DNA from: JAWKWH01 sp965204295
Lineage (GTDB): Bacteria > Pseudomonadota > Alphaproteobacteria > Rhizobiales > Rhizobiaceae
Length of the DNA stretch: 64,000 nucleotides
Assembly (NCBI GenBank): GCA_965204295.1
Contig: OZ241973.1
Span: forward strand, 2,852,001 to 2,916,000
Reading direction: 5' to 3'
In this document: piece by piece, positions 44,131-53,480 of the stretch
Position numbering within the stretch: position 1 is the first letter of the stretch
Layout: each line of letters starts with the position of its first letter
The notes under the pieces: model-generated
The model's input: the letters and a program-made list of their open reading frames with translations, nothing else
The model's database searches: none
Told to the model about the DNA's origin: nothing
Made by a program: the position numbers and the translations under genes

Positions 44131-45215
44131 CGGGTCCGCGCTCCCGCGACCTGTCGTGAACCGGCGTTTTCCATCAGAGCTTCATATACGCGGCTTATCG
44201 CATCGACCTCGCCCTCTATCGAAAAATGCTCGACGGCCCGCTTGCGCCCCGCGGCTGAGATGCGTTCCCGTTCGCCGGGATTTCCCAGCAGACGCAACGC
44301 AAGATCGGCGACCGCCGCCGCATCTCCGGTTTCACACAGATGACCGCACTCGCCATCGTCGAGAAATTCGGCGAAGTTGCCGGTATCGCTGGCGATAACC
44401 GGCACGCCACATGCCATGGCCTCCAAAACCGTCATGCCATAGCCCTCATAGCGCGGAACCGCGATCAACAGGGACAAACCGGGAAGGAGCCGGGCCAGCT
44501 TTTCGGCGCTTAATTCACCTGTGAACAGTATACGCTCCGACAGTCCCGCCCGGTCCACGCGGCCGCGCAGATCGTTCTCAAACGTTTTATGCCCGCCGGA
44601 GGTTCGTCCGATCACCAGCGCCTTGGCTCCGGGCAATCGCGGCAGAGTCCCGATCATCGCGTCGACGAAAATGTCGGCGCCCTTCTCCGGACGAATGCGG
44701 CCAATCGCGGCAATTCCCATGGCGCACGGAAAACCGCTGCGCGCACGGCATTCCGCGCGATTGGCCGCCGGTGCGTATTTTTTCGTGTCGACGCCGTGTG
44801 GAACGATGGCGCTGACGTTCGGGACGAAAGACGCGGCCTTTTCCGTCGTGGCGATCACCGCATCCATGCGCGAGATCAGTAAACGCGGAAACGGCGAATG
44901 CAGACGCTGCGCCGACGACGTGAAGACGGTCCTGAGCGGCAATCCGAGCACATCCCGCGCGATGACGGCCGTCAACATTTCAATGTTGCGCCTGACATGC
45001 CAGATGACCGGCCTTTGAGCGGAAAATTTCCTTGTCAGCAAAATCGCCTTCGCCAGATTTATCGGCGCGGGACAGCCGGGCAGGGGATGGCCGGCCAGAT
45101 TCAGATTGCAGCGCGACGCCTGCAATGAAATCGCCGCCGCCGCGGTGGCGGAAACGCCTGTAAAGTTGCGATTGAAGTTTGTAACGATCAATTCAAGCGG
45201 TTCGCGCCCGTCCAT
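44127..45215 (-). CDS. GT4 family glycosyltransferase
   Basis: The 362-residue GT-B enzyme has an N-terminal acceptor domain (LIVTNFNRNFTGVSATAAAA, DAVIATTEKAASFVPNVSAI then VPHGVDTKKYAPA). The C-terminal donor domain has IAAIGRIRPEKGADIFVDAM, the EX7E motif in VPRYEGYGMTVLEAMACGVP, and SDTGNFAEFLDDGECGHLCE. The sugar and linkage cannot be read from sequence. It starts 29 bases after greA on the same strand and is coupled to the GT25 gene, so the GT genes may be read from the greA promoter. Confidence 0.88.
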   Translation of the reverse strand: MDGREPLELIVTNFNRNFTGVSATAAAAISLQASRCNLNLAGHPLPGCPAPINLAKAILLTRKFSAQRPVIWHVRRNIEMLTAVIARDVLGLPLRTVFTSSAQRLHSPFPRLLISRMDAVIATTEKAASFVPNVSAIVPHGVDTKKYAPAANRAECRARSGFPCAMGIAAIGRIRPEKGADIFVDAMIGTLPRLPGAKALVIGRTSGGHKTFENDLRGRVDRAGLSERILFTGELSAEKLARLLPGLSLLIAVPRYEGYGMTVLEAMACGVPVIASDTGNFAEFLDDGECGHLCETGDAAAVADLALRLLGNPGERERISAAGRKRAVEHFSIEGEVDAISRVYEALMENAGSRQVAGARTR

Positions 45216-45244
45216 GCCCCAACTGCCGCCGTTGTCCCGTCGGT

Positions 45245-45718
45245 CTAGCCCCAGCGAACCTCAAGGATTTCGTATCCGTGTGTGCCGCCCGGCGCGTTGA
45301 CTTCTACCGCATCGCCGACCTCCTTGCCTATCAGCGCACGGGCGATCGGCGAAGAAATGGAAATGCGTCCCGATTTGACGTCGGCCTCCTGGTCGCCGAC
45401 AATCTGATAGGTCTTTTCTTCCTCGGTGTCTTCGTCGACAAGGACAACGGTTGCGCCGAACTTGATCGTCTCGCCATCGAGTTTGGTCACATCGATCACC
45501 TCGGCGCGGACGACAAAATCCTCCAATTCGGAAATCCGGCCTTCGTTGAGGCTCTGCGCTTCCTTCGCCGCATGATATTCCGCGTTCTCCGAAAGGTCGC
45601 CATGCAATCGCGCTTCGGCAATCGCTTGGATTATCCCGGGGCGTTCTTCCTGCTGACGCCGGCGAAGCTCTTCCTTGAGCTTTTCGAATCCCGGCGCTGT
45701 CATCGGAACCTTGTTCAT
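45245..45718 (-). CDS. greA: Transcription elongation factor GreA
   Basis: The ATG at 45716-45718 (MNKVPMTAPGFEKLKEELRR) is the standard GreA start. The 157-residue protein has the N-terminal coiled coil whose tip acidic pair lies in EARLHGDLSENAEYHAAKEA, and the C-terminal FKBP-like domain (GDQEADVKSGRISISSPIAR, IGKEVGDAVEVNAPGGTHGY). It rescues backtracked RNA polymerase by stimulating transcript cleavage. In related genomes greA lies near lrp-trxB; here a 6-kb glycan island separates them. Confidence 0.95.
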   Translation of the reverse strand: MNKVPMTAPGFEKLKEELRRRQQEERPGIIQAIAEARLHGDLSENAEYHAAKEAQSLNEGRISELEDFVVRAEVIDVTKLDGETIKFGATVVLVDEDTEEEKTYQIVGDQEADVKSGRISISSPIARALIGKEVGDAVEVNAPGGTHGYEILEVRWG

Positions 45719-46010
45719 GTCCTGATTCCTTCCGCAACTCCGCCATCCCGGATCGCGATATGCCGCCATTTCAATCAAACAAAAAACGGTCCAATGCCCA
45801 TCGACACCGGGACCGTTCCATCAGACCCGCGGCGAATATAGCAGCATTCTTGACGTTTCACCAGAAAAATCATCGCGAATTGCCGGCTTTCGACCTGGGA
45901 AAACGAGCGTTGCGCCGCCTGTTGGACGGTCCAGTCCGCCGGCAATCTCCAAATTGCCGTTTTCATCCGGCATCGTCCGGTTCGCCGCATTTCAGCGCTC
46001 TTGAAAGGAT

Positions 46011-47150
46011 ATGCCCGTGATCGCGAAACTCATTCTCCGATATGCGGCCGTCGCCGGCGTGGCGATAACCGCCGGAATTTCATCGGCGGCCGAAATCAGG
46101 ACGGAACTGGTGACCGTTAACGCCGAGACCGTCGTTTCAGGGCTTGATCATCCATGGGGACTGGATTTCCTGCCGGATGGCTCCGTTCTGATCACCGAAC
46201 GTGGCGGCCGGCTTTTGCTGATGATCTCCGATCGCAGGCTGATTGAGGTCGAAGGTCTTCCGGCCATCGCGGTCGGGGGGCAGGCGGGTTTGCTCGATGT
46301 CGCCGCCGCTCCGGATTTCGCGTCAAGCGGCATGATATATTTCTCCTATTCCGATTTCGCCGGTGGGGGGTCGGGCACGGCGGTCGCGCGGGCTCGTCTG
46401 GTCCGGTCGGGCGAGGGCGCGGAATTGAAGTCTTTGGACGTTATTTTCTCGATGGAGCGCAGAACCGGTTCCAGCCGGCATTTCGGGTCTCGTCTTGTGT
46501 TTCACCCCGACGGCGCACTGTTCGTCACGATCGGCGACCGTGGAGACCGCGATCGGGCGCAGGACTTCGCCGATCATGCCGGTGCGGTTGTCCGCATCGA
46601 CCCGGATGGCGGCATTCCGCCGGACAATCCGTTTGTTGGCAGGAAGGATGCACTGCCCGGGCTTTGGTCGAAAGGCCATCGAAATCCGCAAGGCGCGGCA
46701 TTCGATCCGGTAACGGAATCGCTGTGGATTGTCGAGCACGGCGCCCGCGGGGGCGACGAACTCAATCAGCCGGAGGCCGGCAAAAACTATGGCTGGCCGG
46801 TGATCAGCTATGGACGGCACTATTCCGGGTTCAAAATCGGGATCGGTACGGAAGCGCCGGGCTACGAGCAACCGGTCTGGTACTGGGATCCGTCGATCGC
46901 GCCATCGGGACTGGCCGTCTACGATGGCGGCATGTTTCCCGAATGGCAGGGTGACTTTTTGGTCGGCGCGCTGAAATTCCGACTGCTTTCCCGCCTTGAC
47001 AGGGTTGCCGGCAGGATTGTCGGCGAGGAAAGGATGTTCGCGAAACGGTTCGGCCGCATACGCGACGTCAACATCGCGCCGGATGGCTCGATATGGCTGC
47101 TCACGGACGAAGATGACGGCGCCATCGTGCGTATCAGCCGGGCCGGTTAG
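46011..47150 (+). CDS. PQQ-dependent aldose sugar dehydrogenase-type protein
   Basis: The 379-residue protein has a Sec signal (MPVIAKLILRYAAVAGVAIT then AGISSAAE) and a six-bladed beta-propeller of the glucose/sorbosone dehydrogenase family. Diagnostic blocks are GLDHPWGLDFLPDGSVLITE, SSRHFGSRLVFHPDGALFVT, GDRGDRDRAQDFADHAGAVV, GLWSKGHRNPQGAAFDPVTE and WIVEHGARGGDELNQPEAGK. The histidines and arginines in these blocks bind PQQ in YliI-type enzymes. It would oxidise aldoses in the periplasm. It stands alone, with GAAAGGAT just before the ATG. It is convergent with the TPR gene. Confidence 0.88.
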   Translation: MPVIAKLILRYAAVAGVAITAGISSAAEIRTELVTVNAETVVSGLDHPWGLDFLPDGSVLITERGGRLLLMISDRRLIEVEGLPAIAVGGQAGLLDVAAAPDFASSGMIYFSYSDFAGGGSGTAVARARLVRSGEGAELKSLDVIFSMERRTGSSRHFGSRLVFHPDGALFVTIGDRGDRDRAQDFADHAGAVVRIDPDGGIPPDNPFVGRKDALPGLWSKGHRNPQGAAFDPVTESLWIVEHGARGGDELNQPEAGKNYGWPVISYGRHYSGFKIGIGTEAPGYEQPVWYWDPSIAPSGLAVYDGGMFPEWQGDFLVGALKFRLLSRLDRVAGRIVGEERMFAKRFGRIRDVNIAPDGSIWLLTDEDDGAIVRISRAG

Positions 47151-47264
47151 CGCGGTTGGAAATACCCCGCGAATCGGAATGAATTTTCGGGGCAACCGGG
47201 AGGGTGCGATGAATAACGCGACCAGGCCCGCCGTCCGCGTCATCCGGATTGTGTCATTGTCGGA

Positions 47265-47816
47265 TCAGTGACGGTAAACGGCGCCCGTTTCAATCGCGGA
47301 GGCCAGGGATTCGTAGGGCCAGTTGTCTTTGCCCGCCCTCCTTTCGATCTCGGCCAATTGCACGGCCGCGCCGACGCGATCGCCGTTGCGCAACAGCGCC
47401 TGACCCATGTAGGAACGCGCCAGCACATAGTCGGGATCGCGTTTCAGGGCTTCCCGGTAGTAGCCCATGCCGACTTCGAAACGTCCGGCATTGCGGTGCG
47501 AGAAACCCATATAGTTCAAGATGCGCGGATCGTCCTGATCGGTCGCAAGTTCGAGCATGTCGATGGCTTCCTCGAACCGTCCCGCATAGGCGAGTTCACG
47601 TCCGGCTTCATACAACGCATCGTCCGTGGTCACGCCGGCCTTCGCCTCGACGCACTTTTTCTTCTTCTCGTTCCAAACCTCGCCCTTTTTGCATTTTTCC
47701 GTGGTGGGAGCCGGTTGCGGTGTGCTGTCGCCTCCGCCTGCCGCGAGCGCCGGGGCAGCCATCAGCGGGACCGAGACAAGGGCGCTTGCCGCAGCCAATA
47801 CCAGTTTGTGCGTCAT
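47265..47816 (-). CDS. Exported tetratricopeptide-repeat protein
   Basis: I start at ATG 47814-47816 (MTHKLVLAAASALVSVPLMA then APALAAGGGD), which gives a clean Sec signal; an ATG six codons upstream (MGAYDP) is possible. The mature part has a lysine-rich cysteine pair, KCKKGEVWNEKKKKCV, followed by three to four TPR units (TTDDALYEAGRELAYAGRFE, PRILNYMGFSHRNAGRFEVG, PDYVLARSYMGQALLRNGDR). TPRs mediate protein contacts; the partner is unknown. The protein is about 183 residues. It is convergent with the sugar dehydrogenase gene. Confidence 0.78.
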   Translation of the reverse strand: MTHKLVLAAASALVSVPLMAAPALAAGGGDSTPQPAPTTEKCKKGEVWNEKKKKCVEAKAGVTTDDALYEAGRELAYAGRFEEAIDMLELATDQDDPRILNYMGFSHRNAGRFEVGMGYYREALKRDPDYVLARSYMGQALLRNGDRVGAAVQLAEIERRAGKDNWPYESLASAIETGAVYRH

Positions 47817-48265
47817 CGGGTCGTATGCTCCCATCAATTTGAGTTTAATGTATGTCCAAACGGCCAGAATGGCCATATTATCCCAGCAAAGTTTCGATTT
47901 CCGCTCACATCAACGCGCAAAAACATCACAAATAGCGGCGCAATTCCTGATTCGCAAGGGTACCGGCAGGCGCCGACAAGTGAACCCGAGGATCAACTGT
48001 TGCGGCGATTTGCCGTCTGCATCGTCATATCCGGTGCATTGAAGAGCGTCCACTCGCGCCGACAACCACACGGCGGACCGTTTCTCCGGCATGCCGATGC
48101 CCGGCTGGAAGAGGAACTGGCGGCAATCGGCGTCCGATTTCCAGGTGTGCCGCCACATTGCGGCCCAACAGGTAAATTGCCCCGCTTAGTATTCCTTTAC
48201 GCCCGCTTAGTATTCCTTTACGATTGTCGGATAGGCTCGGACCCGAGCGGTTTCGGGACGGATCC
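47817..48265. other. 449-base divergent interval with a 21-bp tandem repeat
   Basis: This interval separates the divergent TPR and extensin-like genes. The left part is AT-richer and should hold the TPR promoter. The right part contains two tandem 21-base copies (48181-48222) just upstream of the extensin-like gene. I see no protein-like frame in it. Confidence 0.5.
48181..48222. repeat. Two perfect tandem copies of a 21-bp unit
   Basis: The unit cccgcttagtattcctttacg occurs at 48181-48201 and again at 48202-48222 without change. It ends 43 bases before the chosen start of the extensin-like gene, in its probable promoter or leader. Confidence 0.95.
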
Positions 48266-49054
48266 ATGCGGCACGACCTCCATGACGGGGTATCCACATT
48301 CCCGCGCATTTGCGCGGTGGCCGGTGTGGCGCTTTGCGGCGCGCTGATGCTTGCCGCATGCGCGACCGGGGGTATTTTGAGGCCGCAGGTTGAGGTCAGT
48401 TCAGCTTTTACGCCGGCGAAACCCAGGATCGGTCGTTCCCTGAGCAGTCTGGTCGGACGCATCGGCTTTCCGAGAATTACGCCGGTGCGATCCGAAGCGA
48501 CTCCCCAATCCGAGTTGGCTTGCCGGGCCAGGCTGCGCAAACTCGGCGTGACGTTTCGGGATTTGCCGCCAATTGACGACGGTGGCGGTTGCGGCATCGA
48601 TTATCCGATCAAGGTAAGCGGACTGCCACGCGGGGTTAAACTCACGCCGGCTGCGACACTCAATTGCAGGATGGCGGAATCCTTTGCGCGCTGGACGCGC
48701 AACGAACTGGCGCCGGCGGCGAGGTGGCGTTATTTCAGCGGCATTCGCGAAATTCGCCAGGGTTCGTCCTATTCATGCCGGACAATCGGCAACAGGCGTG
48801 GCGGACGCCTGTCGGAACACGCCACGGGCAACGCGCTCGACATCATGGATATCACGTTGAAAAGCGGCAGGAACATCGACATACGCAAACCGGGTCTGTT
48901 TTCATTTCGCCAGCGCGGTTTGCTGAAATCCGTGCGAGGCGACGCCTGCGACTACTTTTCGACCGTTCTGGGTCCTGGCTACGACAGAGCTCACAAGGAT
49001 CACTTCCACTTTGATCTGATGGAACGCCGAAGCGGCCGCACGACGTGCAGGTAA
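48266..49054 (+). CDS. Extensin-like C-terminal domain lipoprotein
   Basis: I start at ATG 48266 (MRHDLHDGVSTFPRICAVAG), which leads into a lipoprotein signal with lipobox LMLAACATGG; the frame is open to a TTG 42 bases upstream. The 262-residue product carries the Extensin_C domain: CRARLRKLGVTFRDLPPIDD, GGGCGIDYPIKVSGLPRGVK, then SCRTIGNRRGGRLSEHATGN and DIMDITL. The histidines of LSEHATG and KDHFHFDL resemble the metal site of LAS-type peptidases, so a role in cleaving cell-wall peptides is possible. Four to six cysteines suggest disulfides in the periplasm. Confidence 0.85.
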   Translation: MRHDLHDGVSTFPRICAVAGVALCGALMLAACATGGILRPQVEVSSAFTPAKPRIGRSLSSLVGRIGFPRITPVRSEATPQSELACRARLRKLGVTFRDLPPIDDGGGCGIDYPIKVSGLPRGVKLTPAATLNCRMAESFARWTRNELAPAARWRYFSGIREIRQGSSYSCRTIGNRRGGRLSEHATGNALDIMDITLKSGRNIDIRKPGLFSFRQRGLLKSVRGDACDYFSTVLGPGYDRAHKDHFHFDLMERRSGRTTCR

Positions 49055-49147
49055 CCGGGCTTCCTCAAATCAGGAAATGCAAATAGGCCGTCAAGGCCGT
49101 ACAGCGGCCGGGAAGGTCAATAATTCTTCAGCCAAAGGGGATCGTGC

Positions 49148-50362
49148 ATGCATGTGACCGACGTCAGGACCTGGGTCGTCGGCAATCCACCCCCGAAAAC
49201 CGGCGGGCGGTATTTCATCTTTGTCAAGGCGACGACGAACGACGGCGTCTCCGGCTACGGCGAAGCGTATAACGCGACATTCGGACCGCACGTCATCGCG
49301 AAAATGATCGAGGATTGCGCCGCGCGCTATCTCGTCGGCCGCGACCCGCACGATGTGGAGACGTTTTTCCGGCTTTGCTATTCATCCGGTTTCTCACAAC
49401 GACCGGACGTCTCGATGATGGGCTGCTGTTCGGCGCTGGAGATGGCCTGCTGGGACATCATCGGCAAAGCGGCCGGCAAGCCGGTCCACAAACTTCTCGG
49501 CGGCCGCGTGCACGATGCGCTTCGCTCCTACACCTATCTCTATCCGGCGGCCGGCAACGTCTATCCCGACGAGACCGATGCCGACCGAAATGTCTACAAC
49601 GATCCGGACCTGGCCGCCGAAGCGGCGCTTGCCGCCGTGAAACGGGGTTTCAATGCCGTGAAGTTCGATCCCGCGGGTCCATACACCATATATGACGGGC
49701 ATCAGCCGCGGCTTGCCGACATCGATTTGTCGGCGCGTATGGTCAAGGCCGTTCGCGAGGCGGTCGGCGGCCGGGCCGACATATTGTTCGGAACCCATGG
49801 GCAATTTACCCCGGCGGGCGCCGTGCGAATGGCGAAGGCGATCGAACCCTATGATCCGCTTTGGTTCGAGGAACCGGCGCCTCCCGACATGCCGGAAGCG
49901 ATGGCGGAGGTGGCGGCCGGCACGTCCATACCCGTGGCGACAGGTGAAAGGCTGACGACCAAAACCGAATTTGCCCGCGTGGTCGATATCCGGGCGGCGG
50001 CGATCCTGCAACCCGATCTCGGCCGGTCCGGCGGCATTCTGGAAACCAAGAAGATCGCGGCCTACGCCGAAGCGCACCACGTTCAGATCGCGCCGCACTG
50101 TTATTGCGGTCCGATCGTCGGCGCGGCGAACATTCAACTGGCCGCGACATTGCCCAACTTCCTTATTCTGGAATCGATCGGGACCTGGGGCGGATTCCAC
50201 GAAACGCTTCTGAAAAGGAAAATCGAATGGCGGGACGGCCATGTTATCCCGCCGACGGAACCCGGTCTCGGCGTGGAACTCGACGAAGAGGTTTGCGAAG
50301 CCCATCCGTGGGAAGACGATGAGCTGCATCTGGAGATGTCGCGAAAGCCGCTGACGCCCTGA
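49148..50362 (+). CDS. Mandelate racemase/muconate lactonizing enzyme family protein (enolase superfamily)
   Basis: The 404-residue protein begins MHVTDVRTWVVGNPPPKTGG and has the N-terminal capping domain and C-terminal barrel of the enolase superfamily. Candidate metal ligands are in YDPLWFEEPAPPD (first E of EEP) and SIPVATGERLTTKTEFARVV (E of GER). The general acid/base histidine region is ILFGTHGQFTPAGA, with another in AQIAPH-type HVQIAPHCYCGPIV. The sequence resembles the galactonate/mannonate dehydratase branch, so it probably dehydrates a sugar acid; the exact acid is unknown. No other sugar-acid gene is adjacent. The start has GGGG eight bases upstream. Confidence 0.85.
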   Translation: MHVTDVRTWVVGNPPPKTGGRYFIFVKATTNDGVSGYGEAYNATFGPHVIAKMIEDCAARYLVGRDPHDVETFFRLCYSSGFSQRPDVSMMGCCSALEMACWDIIGKAAGKPVHKLLGGRVHDALRSYTYLYPAAGNVYPDETDADRNVYNDPDLAAEAALAAVKRGFNAVKFDPAGPYTIYDGHQPRLADIDLSARMVKAVREAVGGRADILFGTHGQFTPAGAVRMAKAIEPYDPLWFEEPAPPDMPEAMAEVAAGTSIPVATGERLTTKTEFARVVDIRAAAILQPDLGRSGGILETKKIAAYAEAHHVQIAPHCYCGPIVGAANIQLAATLPNFLILESIGTWGGFHETLLKRKIEWRDGHVIPPTEPGLGVELDEEVCEAHPWEDDELHLEMSRKPLTP

Positions 50363-50366
50363 CCGG

Positions 50367-52526
50367 CTACAACGCCTCGAGCAGCAGTTTCGAACTCAAC
50401 AGCATGCGGTAGTGCGGGGCTACGTCGACGTTGGGCGTCAGGCGTTTCGATCCGGCCTTGTATTCCTCGAACAATCGCCTGTAACGGCGGTATTCCGCCG
50501 GATCGAGGAAGCTCATCCCGTTTTCGCTGTCATGAATGAACGAGCGGTGGTTGAAATTGGCCGAGGCGACCACGGATAATTTCTCATCGATCATCAGCAG
50601 TTTGGTGTGCAGCACCACGTCGGGTTCGAGATATTCGTACATTTCGATGCGATCGGCGAATTTTTCGACGAAAAGCTTGTTGAGATTGGTAAGCACCCGC
50701 CCACCGAGATCCCCGCGCAGATTGATGCGTGAGACGATCGCGATGCGGACGCCGCGCGCGATCGCACGTTCAATGGCCGCTTCGACGGCGGGCGGCGGGT
50801 TCAGGTAGGGATTGACGATCTCGATGCTTCTTTCGGCGGCGTCGATCAGTTCGATGTAATATCGCTCAAGCGCCTTGCCGTCGGCGTATGGAATCGAAAT
50901 AAAGTGCCGTGCGCCCCGCTTCGCGCCGCCGCCATTTGTCTGAATGGAAAACGGGGGAGAAACATTGGTTTCGAAATCGCGGTTCCAAACGGTCGAAAAA
51001 TGGGCCGCGACCGTCCTGACGACTTCGGGATCGGATATCTTGATGTCGAAGTCCCGGAAATTCGAGTAGTAGTTCAGCGACAGTCCGTTCGTTACCTTGT
51101 AAGTCTGTAGTTCGGGATAGCGGCTCAGATCGAGCGGTTCCCTGTAAAGAAATCCGTCGTGCAGGTTTCGACCGCCTATGATCATCCTCGTCGCGCCCTT
51201 CTGGCGTGACAGCGCGGCCAGCAGTTTGATGTGATGTGTTTTATACAGTCCCGATGCGCGTTCATCGTACGAAGACCCCCGCGCTGGCAGCCAGCGGAAC
51301 TCCTGAAGCTGAACATTGGGATGGTCGGCCGGGATTGCCTCAAGCAGGGTGCGATCCTTGCGGCGTTCGAGAATCTCGGTGACCAGAATCCGAATGGGTA
51401 CGCCTTTGGCGGCGTGAAAGCGCAGCAGTCTTTCGATTATCTTGCCGGTGAAGTCCGCCTTGATGTCCAGATAGGACACGTAGATGAAATCGAGATTTGG
51501 CGCGCGCGAGAAATCGAGCGGCGCCTTCGGTTCGCCGGCGTCGATGAATTCGTCGGAAAGCCGACGGCCCAGAAGCATCTCGACCTTGGCGTTGAACCCG
51601 TCGCGCGGGTCGGCTAAGAACATCGGTTCTTGCCGGTCCATCACACAGGTTTGCGACAACCAGCGATCGGCATAAAAGACCTGTTCAAGCGGCGGCAGGC
51701 GATCGATATCCGGCATGGAGCAAATATCGTAGCGACCATCGACGCCATGGCTGTTGTCGTCGCGCGCTATCGTGATGTGATCGCGATAGATGCCGCTGCC
51801 GGAAACATCGATCGTGCAGGACCGCGTGTCCTTGCCCGGAGAGAGCCGGTTTGACAGCCTGTCCCGGCTTCTCGGCGCAACGGTAAACGCAAATGTTTCG
51901 CCCGCCGCATATGTACGGCTGTTCCGGTGTTGCCGGATTTCCGCCGAGCCGTCACAACGGCCTTCAACCCTCAGGCTCTGCATTGCTATGGATCGGAAGG
52001 CGATTTCGGCGGTCGACGCCTGAACCGGGGAGAACGCGAACCTCTTTGCCGGTCCGCCGGACGGTCTGCCGCCCAGATACATGACCTGCCGCGCAACCCG
52101 CCAGCGCCGGTCATAGTGTCTTCGGATGTTCCCTGCGCCGGTTCCATGGTATTGCTCGTGCCGCCCGCCATCGACATTTCCGCTGCGGGCGATCTTTCGA
52201 TATCGGTTCCGGTCGGCGCGATTGAGGGTATTATCGGCGGACATTCCGCTCGTGCCGATGCCATTCGCCGTTTCGATACGGCGCTTGCGGTCCGTCGATA
52301 CGAGCGCCAGATGCCGCTTGTCATACTCTCGCGCCGGAGCATCGGGTAAATCCGGGCGGTGTAGATTGTTGTTGTAATTGACGGCGCCAAAGACAGGGAC
52401 GCTCTTCACGCATTCCCACTCGCCGGACGACTGCCCGCAACCGTTGGTGTTCACGGCGCCGGGACCGACGCAGCCGCCAAGAACCGTCAGCAGGCATATC
52501 GCCGAAATCTTGCCCCGGCCGTTCAT
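50367..52526 (-). CDS. Phospholipase D-like lipoprotein
   Basis: I start at ATG 52524-52526 (MNGRGKISAICLLTVLGGCV), which gives a lipobox LGGC. The 719-residue protein has a basic N-terminal region of unknown fold (about 25-300) and two PLD repeats. The second is canonical: HTKLLMIDE (H640) then SANFNHRSFIHDSENG. The first reads HHIKLLAALS (about residue 431) then IIGGRNLHDGF, without the expected aspartate after HxK. Such proteins are cardiolipin-synthase- or phosphodiesterase-like; lipid anchoring puts it at the periplasmic face of a membrane. It is convergent with the enolase-superfamily gene, four bases apart. Confidence 0.85.
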   Translation of the reverse strand: MNGRGKISAICLLTVLGGCVGPGAVNTNGCGQSSGEWECVKSVPVFGAVNYNNNLHRPDLPDAPAREYDKRHLALVSTDRKRRIETANGIGTSGMSADNTLNRADRNRYRKIARSGNVDGGRHEQYHGTGAGNIRRHYDRRWRVARQVMYLGGRPSGGPAKRFAFSPVQASTAEIAFRSIAMQSLRVEGRCDGSAEIRQHRNSRTYAAGETFAFTVAPRSRDRLSNRLSPGKDTRSCTIDVSGSGIYRDHITIARDDNSHGVDGRYDICSMPDIDRLPPLEQVFYADRWLSQTCVMDRQEPMFLADPRDGFNAKVEMLLGRRLSDEFIDAGEPKAPLDFSRAPNLDFIYVSYLDIKADFTGKIIERLLRFHAAKGVPIRILVTEILERRKDRTLLEAIPADHPNVQLQEFRWLPARGSSYDERASGLYKTHHIKLLAALSRQKGATRMIIGGRNLHDGFLYREPLDLSRYPELQTYKVTNGLSLNYYSNFRDFDIKISDPEVVRTVAAHFSTVWNRDFETNVSPPFSIQTNGGGAKRGARHFISIPYADGKALERYYIELIDAAERSIEIVNPYLNPPPAVEAAIERAIARGVRIAIVSRINLRGDLGGRVLTNLNKLFVEKFADRIEMYEYLEPDVVLHTKLLMIDEKLSVVASANFNHRSFIHDSENGMSFLDPAEYRRYRRLFEEYKAGSKRLTPNVDVAPHYRMLLSSKLLLEAL

Positions 52527-53480
52527 CCCCGGGCGCCCGTCACCCGTCGGCCTCATTGATTGCATCAAGCGGCATGCGGCCGCGCGGCGGCATGAAATCT
52601 CGCGTAAATGCCTTGCAGGCCGGCGGCGCACCGGTCGAGCGCACCGGCGTTGCCTTCCCGCGAATTTTCGTTTCCGTCTTCGGATTTTCGAGTATCATGA
52701 CAATATCCCGCTTCGGCCATTCATCACGAAAACGGTGATCATTTCAATATAACGGATATCGTGGTCTTGCCGGGCTGCGTTCGATTGATCGACCGGTTTT
52801 TGGCGTAATGCGCCATCCGCCGCGCCAAAACCACGGTAATTACCGCGGTCCATGCGTCCCGGGCGATGAAGCCTGGCCGGAGAGACATGACCGATGCCGT
52901 CGTATCGGCAAAGCCCGCAGGACCGTTTCGAAAATCCGCCCGATCATGCGCCGACCCGTGTGGGGGTGGATGGCGGCAGCGGTCCCCTGCATACATTATC
53001 CGTGGTCAGGGTTTTCCGGAGGGTTGAGCATTTTGGCCAGGCGAGACTCCGGTCCGTCATTGAGTTCATATTATGCGCGGCTTTCCGGCGGCGTCCGTGG
53101 ATTGCCGGTTTCCAGCCCTTCTGCCTTTCCATGAAAATGGTTTCTGTCCCGCCACATCGGCCGGTGCGGCGTCGTTCAGGCTCCGGCGGTCATCGACGAA
53201 GGCCCCGGCCTGCCGTTCCAAATGGCCGGGCGTGGCGCTCAGGCGGAACGCAATTCTTCATCGTCCGATGCGGGCGCCCGATCCCGCCTTGTGTTTGCCG
53301 GTGGCGCGCCGCGAACGCGCTCCATTTCCTTGTTTTGAAGCCGACTGACCGGATCGCCTACGACGCGGGATGCACCGTTGCCGCCGGGCAGGCGCGGGGT
53401 CCGTCGCATGATCGCATCCCGATGCGGCCGGGTCCCGGCCCGGCTTCAAATCTGTCCAACAGGCGCTGACGTCGGACAGG
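52527..53480. other. 954-base interval without a recognisable gene
   Basis: The left end must hold the promoter of the PLD-like gene. Several open frames of 60-190 codons exist on both strands, but all have the low-complexity, arginine/proline-rich look of non-coding high-GC sequence. None matches a family I know. It borders the mobile-element region on its right, so it may be old insertion debris. Confidence 0.4.

Noticed and set aside
47209..47271. 20-codon frame (MNNATRPAVRV...) between the sugar dehydrogenase and TPR genes
   Set aside because: Too short, overlaps the 3' end of the TPR gene, and has no support beyond a start and a stop.
52894..53469. 191-codon open frame in the interval before the IS630 remnant
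   Set aside because: No family resemblance, no ribosome site, and composition typical of non-coding high-GC sequence.
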